From Pestalotiopsis fici W106-1 (taxonomy: Eukaryota; Ascomycota; Sordariomycetes; Amphisphaeriales; Sporocadaceae): DNA of 64,000 nucleotides. How positions within the stretch are numbered: position 1 is the stretch's first letter; each line of letters begins with the position of its first letter. Below the pieces are notes generated by a model that had not been told where the DNA came from, made no database searches, and worked only from the letters and a program-made list of their open reading frames with translations. This document shows, piece after piece, positions 56,917 through 64,000 of the stretch. Location of the stretch: contig NW_006917096.1 in assembly GCF_000516985.1 (NCBI RefSeq), forward strand, positions 1,659,606-1,723,605, in the 5' to 3' direction. Both the position numbers and the translations under genes were made by a program.

Positions 56917-59035
56917 GAAATATTCAATGCTCACAAGCGAGGAAAAGCAAACGATGCTCTGTCGATTCTACACAAAGGCAGGTCCAAGGTTTGCCTCGAG
57001 GCCAGGACCTCAAACCAATCACAAAAGAGAGTATCCCACATCATCTCTGGGGAATGTGTAGAAATATGTTGTTTTGGAATTGGGCAGGGTGGATTTTCAC
57101 ATGACCCCTACCCTTTTGATGTGTTCCAACTAAGACCTCTGGTGAACATGGTCAATTCTAGGCGCTAGCGATGCCATTTCACGGAACGCGAAAAAGACTT
57201 GCATGGTTCCCAACGGATTCGATGTTCTTCCCATAGGGAGAATCAGTGGATGCTCAGGCTTGGGCTTTTCCTTTCGGCATTCTCTCTAGGGACATGTAAC
57301 GTCGACGACTGTACGTTTCCCAGTTGATCTGGAGCAGCTTGAATTGATGCGGAATGTAGATGGGCGACGCGGAAGTATGTTGCGATATAGACGCAGTGAA
57401 TGAGGGGAGAGACGATAGCTGAGCAAGGACAGACGATGTGCTCTCCCGCGATGACCCCTGCGGCGATGATAAGATGGGCTTGAATTAGTTTTGCCTCAAC
57501 CCTGCTGGAGGCGGCCAGGAAGCCTCGAAATGCACAGACAGGCCTTGTCGCAGTTGCCGAGAAGAAGCGCGGCGGCGCTTCCCGCGATTAGGGCAACGTA
57601 TGAAGATGAAGTAATGGATGAATGTGGATGAATGTTGGAATACATACGTAACTAGATTTTTGTCGACCGGGATAACACTGTATGTTTTGGGCGTTTCTGA
57701 GGAGCCTCACTAGTACACTAAATAGGTCAATGGACATCTATTTCAAGCACACTCAATACAGGACGAGCTCCACCAAACTTCTGTAAGTTCATATCAACAA
57801 GTGTGTTGAACGCAGTGTCCGAGCTTCTAGTCCCAGAAAAACACATTGACCGCAGCCTGCCTTTGCTCGATCAGGAAAGAGGTTTGTTTTCCTTCAGAGT
57901 TTGTGTTTATTTGGTTGCAACCCGGCTTTATCTGGGAGGAGCATCTGTGAGCATGTTGAGGTTTTCGAAAGATTCAAGATCAGGCAAGTTTTTATAATTA
58001 ATCAGGCGGAAGTCGGGCAGCTAGGCGATCGGCGAGTCCCCACAAGTTGCTCAAATTCGATCCGTTTACGGCAGACTGGAAATTTCGGCCATGTCTGTCC
58101 ATGTCCACTCCAACAAAGTGAATCAATATACAGAGTAAGATCAACAATACAGTACGTGCCTAGTCAATCAGACAGACAGACGGTCAGTCCCACAAGTGAA
58201 TTAATTTGCAGCTTTATTTGTTTGCTTTTTGTGAGTCTGCCACAGTGGGACAAGAACATGGGCCAGAATCTTGCTCTGCCTTTCAGATGATAAAGTTGGT
58301 AAAGCCTGTGCTAACACCTAGGAAAGACACTGATTTGAATCGGATCTTATATAATGCCCAAATTAAATATGGAAAGTTGAAGTCTGTCTGTGATTAGTGC
58401 CATCTCTCTTGGTCGCTAGGGGATGATGGATGTTATTTCGGTCGCGGCTAGAGACCTGGTACACACATGTCATAGTCATACCTATTGTAGCCAGTGCAGC
58501 CCATGATAATCAATAGCAAGCGTTCTTTTGGTTTTTTCTTTTTCTTTTTTTTTACGCAGTCCGGAACGTCTCCGCTTAAACTTTAGAGTGGTCCAAAAAC
58601 CCTTTCTTCCTTAGTTTTGGGCCCTCCTTTTGCTCACTCGCTCACATGGGAAGTTTTGTAATTTTTCTTTTTGCTTTTTTCTTACATATTGTCTCTCTTT
58701 TTGGGATCTCGACCTTTGTCGGGTCTCACTAACTGTTGGTCCGTTCTAGTCGTCTCCCGGCCCGGTAGTACAAGAGTCAGCGTCTTTTTTATTTTTTATT
58801 TTTTTGGTCCCTCAGCGGTGACGCTCACCTGTCTTTTGGTGAGCACGTGAGGAATTTGCAAAATTTCCGCTGTGCCCGTGCTGGGCGACGAGGGTGGACG
58901 TCGTCGCACTGCAGATTGGGAAAAGGGCCAAAAAAAAAAAAAAAAGCAATTTGGTTCCTGCGTGTTGTGGCTGGTCGGCGAAGCCAACCGCTTCTGGGAT
59001 TCATTTTGATCGAGTGGCCCGGGATCTCCTTGACC
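56917..59035. other. Intergenic region of 2.1 kb
   Basis: No gene was seen. Long pyrimidine/T-rich stretches (about 58530-58800) and an A run (about 58931-58945) lie upstream of the next gene and are probably promoter and 5' UTR. Confidence 0.5.
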
Positions 59036-61850
59036 ATGAGCTCCGAGCAGCAGCCATTTTATCGAAATCTAGGCCTAGTGGCTGCTGATCCGTCCATGGC
59101 TCCCCGGAGTCAAAAGACTGGGCCTGCTGCTGCTGCTGCTGCTACGGCTACTGCTGCTACTGTTACCGCTGCTGGGGCTGCTATCGCATTTACCAACATC
59201 GAACCATCGACCGCTACCGGTAGAGGAGGTCATGTCGCAACGGCCACCATGACTGGATCGTGTAAGTTGGGAACTCTCTCTCTCCCCCTTTGGTCCTGTT
59301 TCTTGTCTTTTCTATTTCTTCTTCGCTTTTCTTGGTGCTCTACCTGTTTGAGTCATATTCCCCCCCGTTTCCATTTCCTTGGATCGTTTGTTGCCGCATT
59401 TCACTGCAATCTTCAGTTGGTCGGCAGTTCATGGTGTGTTTGATCTGACCGCAAAGCAAATCATGCACCTCCTCCTCTGATGATCTGCACCGGCACACAC
59501 ACATTCACCTCCCACACACCATACATACACACACCTATTCATCATACTCATCACCCACTTATTCACACACACGAAAGTCTATTCCCGCTCCGGCCCTTGC
59601 TCATAGGTTAGTCCATGCGCAACGACCCTTGTTTTGCGAGTGAAAGTGGTATCACCTCTTTTTATTCTTCTTCTTTTATCCTCTCCACCTCCTCTTCCTC
59701 TTCTTCTTCTTCTTGGGGCGGATTGAGAAAACCACCCCGAGGTTCCCATCAATAGTGCCTGCCCTCCGTACTCGGTACAATCTGCCAGCCTGCCTCCAAT
59801 TTAGTACAACCACACATATCAATCCAAATCTTACACAGCCTAGGAGCTGCCCCATCGGTGAGTCTCTAGACAGTCCCGGTTTTGCCTGTCAATAATAATA
59901 ATGCACGGGAAACCCGCCTCGGCCTACCTGACCTTGACCTACCTCTGGCCTAAATAGTTCCAAACCGCCTATCCTGTCGTCTGGCCTTGGTTGTTCTGCA
60001 TTACATTGCGTTGCGTTGCTCTGCCCGTCCCGCGAACCCTGCCTGCCTGCCTCCCCCCCTCCCTCCTTCTATCTGTCCTATTAGACCTCTCTACCTTACT
60101 AGAGTCTAACCTCCCTTTTACTCTACTGCATTACCTACCCTTGCCTTCTATTACCTAGTCTCGTTTTTTTTTTCCCTTCGTTTCATACGACTGACCGGAA
60201 ACAATCCCAGCCACGCCGCAGGTGGGAATAAACGCCGACACCACTCCTCGTGTCATTGCCCCGCATTCTGCACCATTAGCAGCAGCTGAGGCCGTTGCCG
60301 CTGCTGCAGCAGGCCAAATTATAAGTTCTTCGCCGCCTCTTGCTACTAGTACTACTACTACTACCGCTGCTGCTTCTGCTTCTTCCTCTTCTGCTACTAC
60401 TGCTACTCCTTTGTCGACGCTCGAACATCCTTCGTCGTCTACATGTGGCTTGGCTGCTGGCGCTGAGTCGTCGCTCTCCGGGAGGTCGCCCGCCGCTGTT
60501 CAACCTTCCTCAAATATGTTGTTTTCGGATCTATACAAGTCCACCAGGTCGCCGCTCTCGAGGCTGCGTCAGCAGTCCAGCGCAAACTCTGAAGCCGACT
60601 TCGATGCCGATCTTGTGAGTAAGGATAAGGCCAAGAATAAGGAGGCCGTCAAAAGGTACCTGGCCGAGAAGATCCGAAATGATTGGGAATTCAAGTGGCC
60701 GCGGCCGGCCCCTGGCGCCGGACCAGGCACGGGCACGGGCACGGGCGTCGCAAATCCTGCTGCTACTTCGGACCACGCCAAGGATGGTCCTGTAGAGGCC
60801 TCAACCGAGGCGCCGTCACATGACCACGAGGACAATGCGGCGGAGACTGTAGATGCCAATGATGACGATGGCGCCGACGACAGTGACGACGCTGAATCAG
60901 TATACAGCACAGTATCAGAGGACACGGCACATTTCAAACCCCGGTTGGAGTGGTGGTCTGACTGGTCTGACGATGACACTGTCGCCATCTCGTCGGCGTA
61001 CCGTTTTGATACGCCTGATGCCGTGGGGTCTACAGTCAAGGCAACGGCCGAGGCCAAGCGTGCCAAACGACGACGAGCAGTGCGTGAGGAAGCGACGTGG
61101 AACTTGGGTCTGGCTTGTTTCAATGCACGTCGTGATGCCTGGACTGGTGCAAAAACTGTGCGCGTAAAGCCAAAGGCACCATCCACTCCAACCACACCCA
61201 TGTCCCCATCGTCGCGGCGCTTGTCATTCTTTAGATTTGTCTCGTCGTCACCACCTGCCTCGCCCGGACAGCCATTGTCACCAGAGATTACCCGCACTTC
61301 AGGTGACACAACAGCCGTGACATCTTCGGATGGAGACTCGAAAGAGCATCACCCAAGAGCTGCCTCTTCTCGCTGTACAGTCGAGACCTTGCTACCTCTG
61401 GCCCCGCCTTTACTTCCTCCAGCAAACCCTATGCGCGCATCCATCACGCCCGCAACATATTCAAATCTTTACGACCGAATTATTGTGCATTCATTAACGC
61501 CAGCATGCCCTGTCAATCTGGCCGATGTCCTTCGGTCTTGTGTTGTTGGTTGGAAACGCGACGGTGAATGGCCTCCACGGCAAGCCGAGGTACCCATATC
61601 TGTGGTCGCGGTGAAGAACAAGAAGAAGGCTGCCAAGCCCACGCATAGTCGCCAGTCTAGCACCGGCCGTCGCCTGAGCCTCGGATTTCTGGGCAGACGC
61701 GAGAGTACTGTAGGTGATGCGCAGCCAGCAGATCCGTCAGCTGAGGACGGTGGCGCTGCTGGTAAGGGCATTCGGAAAAGCATCCAACGAGTCCTCGGCC
61801 TTGGCCATGAGCGTAGCGGCAGTAATGCCAGCAATAATGCCGTAGCCTGA
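59036..61850 (+). CDS. Conserved filamentous-fungal protein of unknown function (possibly DUF4050-like)
   Basis: Two exons: 59036-59261 and 60211-61850 (621 residues). GTAAGT donor, CTGAC branch site and ATCCCAG acceptor; the join T|CC keeps phase and gives STPQVGINADTTPR. The first 160 residues are low-complexity Ala/Thr/Ser from GCT/ACT repeats. A conserved core begins NMLFSDLYKSTRSPLSRLRQQ and KEAVKRYLAEKIRNDWEFKWP, with acidic stretches, a second motif (ATWNLGLACFNARRDAWTGA), and a third (YDRIIVHSLTPACPVNLADV). The core resembles fungal proteins that I associate, without certainty, with DUF4050. The C-terminus is basic and Ser-rich (RRLSLGFLGRREST) and could be phosphorylated. No catalytic site is visible. 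The 949-nt intron is very long for this genome; extra small exons inside it cannot be ruled out. Confidence 0.75.
59262..60210 (+). other. Long intron (949 nt)
   Basis: Ten or more times the usual intron length in this window. It is pyrimidine-rich with CACACAC and TTCTTC tracts (about 59,500-59,720) and CCTGCCTGCC words (about 60,040). No convincing internal exon was seen. It may hold regulatory sites, or part may be exonic in alternative transcripts. Confidence 0.55.
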
Positions 61851-63400
61851 GGGGGATGGAATCTGGTGGTGAAATGAATATGCATCATGCTCGGATTTTG
61901 CCGGATATTGCTTTTTTCGCATCACGAAATACTTTTGATGAGTTACGTCACAGGATACAAAGGCACTTGAAGAACAGGAGGAAGAAGATGAATTATAAGG
62001 GAAGATTGGCATGCGACGACCGATTAGTCTCATGGAGCGCTTGTGTCCATTTTTGGAAAGGACAGTTGCATCGATCGCATTGGGACTTGGTTCCTTATAT
62101 CTCAAAAGGCTCTCTGGCGCTGGTTAAGGTATACCCAGCATGGGATGGCGTTTTCATTCATGAAAGGTATACCCGACTCCTATTATAAGGAGTACTGGTT
62201 TATAATATCATGCCCGTAGGTTTAGGGCTCTAGCGGTGCATCAAATATAATTCTTTTGACATTGCATTACCCGTGTTCTCCGTGTTGCTCATCAAGTCGT
62301 GATGAAATTTCATGGCTTTGAAGGCGGTAGAATCGTCTGCTCGGTGACTTGATATCAACTGCAAATCAACTTGGCAAGAACAAATATACACGTAGACACA
62401 TGGAAAGCCGTCACGCATCAGGAGGCTCCAAGGCAAAGTCAAACATGGAAGCATATATCAAACCAAGCATGAACAAGACAAACTCAAAGATGGACAAATG
62501 ACTTCTTATTGGGTTGAGGATGGGGTTACTGCTCTATCTACAAAAAGAACTGTCTTGATTCCCAATCGAGGGGGTCTCCTCCAAAAGCTCTACCAAAAAC
62601 CTGTCGAATTATCCCTGTGGGTCAAGGCCTACTAACCAGTAAACATTTCTGCTTCAGTGTCCAAGACGGAACAAGAGGCAAGAACTAATTCGGGTGTTCG
62701 AAAATCAAAAAAGAAAAGTACAAAACAGGGGGGTTAATGTCATTCCGCTTCTTCATGACTTCATTGCTCGTAAGAACATGCTGATTCTGCTCGTGGGATC
62801 AATGTGTCGGCAAGAAAAACAAAAAAGTGAATGCGTAGGCAAAGAGGTTTTCTCTCTGGTATCGAGCTAGGCTTTGGAGTTTTCTAGTATCTGAATCATG
62901 GAGCAACAGTTTTGTTGAGGCTCCGGATTTTAGGTCAAGATACCGAACCAACCCATTGATTACGCCCGCAGAGCAGAAGAGAAATTCTCGTTGCGCCCTT
63001 GTTGACAGCCAAATTGTCTGTCGTGTGCTTACTGCCGAAAAGAAAAAAAAACACTCAAAACAGTCGCAGGAGAAAAAAAACAGAACTTTTTTTTCGGTGG
63101 GTTTTGTGATTTTCCTCGTGTTTTTGGTGTTTATTGTTTCTTTGCGTTCGTCATTGAGCCTAAGCGACTTTTTGCAAATGAGAATGTACTGTACAGTCAG
63201 GTCGAACGCTCAATCGGGCTTGTTACAGTTGTTATCAAGCACTTGTTGTTGACTGTCGTGTGTATGTGAAAAGACAGGGGGGCCATATTCCAGCTTCGGT
63301 CAGGCAAAAAAGCAGAAACTGATGGAAAATCATGATGAGGGGTTGCGAAAGAAGGTGTGGAGGTGAAAAGGGGGGTATAGAGGGAAAAGACGAAGCAAGA
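61851..63400. other. Convergent intergenic region
   Basis: 1.55 kb between two 3' ends. AT-rich, with several A/T runs (about 63040-63130). Chance frames only; no gene was seen. Confidence 0.5.
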
Positions 63401-64000
63401 CTACTTGTGCTTCTTCTTCTGGTCGGAGTTCTGGGGATTGCCTTGCTCACTTTGAGTTCGGTTTCTCTTGCGGGAACGGGTGTTGGCAGCAGTGCCGGCC
63501 TGCTCCTTGGCGGCCTCGGATTGCTGAGCGGTGTTTTGAACTCGCTTCGGAACCTGCTGCTGGGCTTGCTGGGGAGTCTGTTGGCGTGCCTGCTGAACTT
63601 GTTGCTGAATCTGCTGGGGGTTCTGCTGGGGGTTTTGCTGGCGTGACTGCTGAGGTCGCTGCTGGACGTTGGGCTGAGTCTGCTGCGGAACTTGGTGAAA
63701 GTAAGTCTGAGGTCGGTGCTGGGCGGGCAGTTGACCTTGCTGAAGACCCAGCTGAGCATTCTGTCGACCGACTTGATAAGCGTGCTGCTGCTGCTGAAAT
63801 CCCTAGTTATTCTGGCGACCAGGCTGCTGAGTGCGGTGAATGTTCTGCTGAGCCTGCAGCGAGGGGTTCTGGGGTATGTTTTGAGCGTTCTGGGGTATGT
63901 TCTGAGCGCTCTGGGGAATGTACTGAGTGTTCTGGGGAATGTACTGAGTGTTCTGGGGAATGTATTGAGCGTTCTGTGGAATGTGCTGAAATCCCTGGGC
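63401..64000 (-). CDS. Gln-rich repeat protein, C-terminal part, interrupted by an amber codon
   Basis: Partial: the gene continues beyond base 64000. Read from 64000 in frame it gives Gln-rich protein with six 7-residue repeats (QYIPQNT type), then QNIHRTQQPGRQNN, a TAG at 63805-63803, and in the same frame GFQQQQHAYQVGRQ and a long Gln-rich stretch to a basic end (TRSRKRNRTQ, SDQKKKHK, stop 63403-63401). The composition on both sides of the TAG is the same, so the stop breaks a single frame; CAG to TAG needs one change. No nearby GT/AG pair removes it in phase. The tail of Lys/Arg suggests a nuclear localisation signal. Gln-rich disordered proteins often act in transcription or mRNP assembly; no family is recognised. 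Without the rest of the gene it is unclear whether this is a pseudogene, an error, or a spliced gene. Confidence 0.6.
63866..63991 (-). repeat. 21-nt coding tandem repeat, six units
   Basis: Six consecutive 21-nt units (63866-63886 to 63971-63991) encode variants of Q-Y/N-I-P-Q-N/S-T/A. The repeat runs close to the window edge and may extend beyond it. Unit differences are mostly single transitions. Confidence 0.9.

Noticed and set aside
60569..61309. 246-codon minus-strand frame inside the 621-residue gene
   Set aside because: Antisense shadow of the exon, rich in Ser/Ala/Val complementary to the acidic and basic codons of the real gene.
63235..63759. 174-codon Ser/Pro/Arg-rich minus-strand frame at the right end
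   Set aside because: It is the +1 reading of the Gln-rich gene; CAG/CAA repeats read as Ser/Ala/Pro in this frame. The Gln-rich frame has the repeat periodicity and a sensible basic C-terminus.

Overview
This 64 kb window is nuclear DNA of a filamentous ascomycete (Pezizomycotina, probably Sordariomycetes; the class is inferred from protein families, not proven). The evidence is short spliceosomal introns, mostly 45-80 nt, with GTRNGT donors, CTRAY-like branch points and YAG acceptors. Further evidence is the absence of operons and ribosome binding sites, and typical fungal families: a class II histone deacetylase with an Arb2 domain, a Ypt31/Rab11 GTPase, Brx1, a WDR48-type WD protein and a GH95 fucosidase. 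I reconstructed 20 protein-coding loci, 11 of them with introns whose phases I checked by hand. I recognised no rRNA, tRNA, CRISPR array or intact transposon.

Layout. Bases 1-10,326 are gene-poor: one Ser-rich 156-residue protein at the left edge, then about 9.6 kb without a convincing gene, then a 98-residue Cys-containing protein. Bases 10,951-23,599 carry a TilS-like tRNA lysidine synthetase, an M61-like metallopeptidase with a C-terminal PDZ-like part, and an accessory metabolic block: an NTF2/SnoaL-fold protein, a tannase/feruloyl-esterase-family hydrolase, a short-chain dehydrogenase and a five-exon secreted GH95 alpha-L-fucosidase. Bases 24,994-36,894 hold a mitochondrial S-adenosylmethionine carrier, a seven-exon WDR48/Bun107-type deubiquitinase cofactor, a GPI-anchored Ser/Thr-rich wall protein and an F-box-like/TPR protein.

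Bases 37,814-50,751 hold an SR-repeat protein, the class II histone deacetylase (HdaA/Hda1), an F-box protein, Brx1 and Rab11/Ypt31 with a 13-nt micro-exon. Bases 53,111-61,850 hold a large chromodomain protein split between two frames at a perfect X XXY YYZ heptamer, and a conserved fungal protein with a 949-nt first intron. A Gln-rich protein with 7-residue repeats and an in-frame amber codon runs off the right edge.

How the genes relate. Most loci are independent housekeeping or regulatory genes. Two functional links are plausible. The GH95, dehydrogenase and esterase genes lie head to tail on the minus strand and could serve plant-polysaccharide use. The histone deacetylase and the chromodomain protein lie about 9 kb apart and both belong to chromatin silencing. 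The observation most worth checking is the frame change inside the chromodomain gene.
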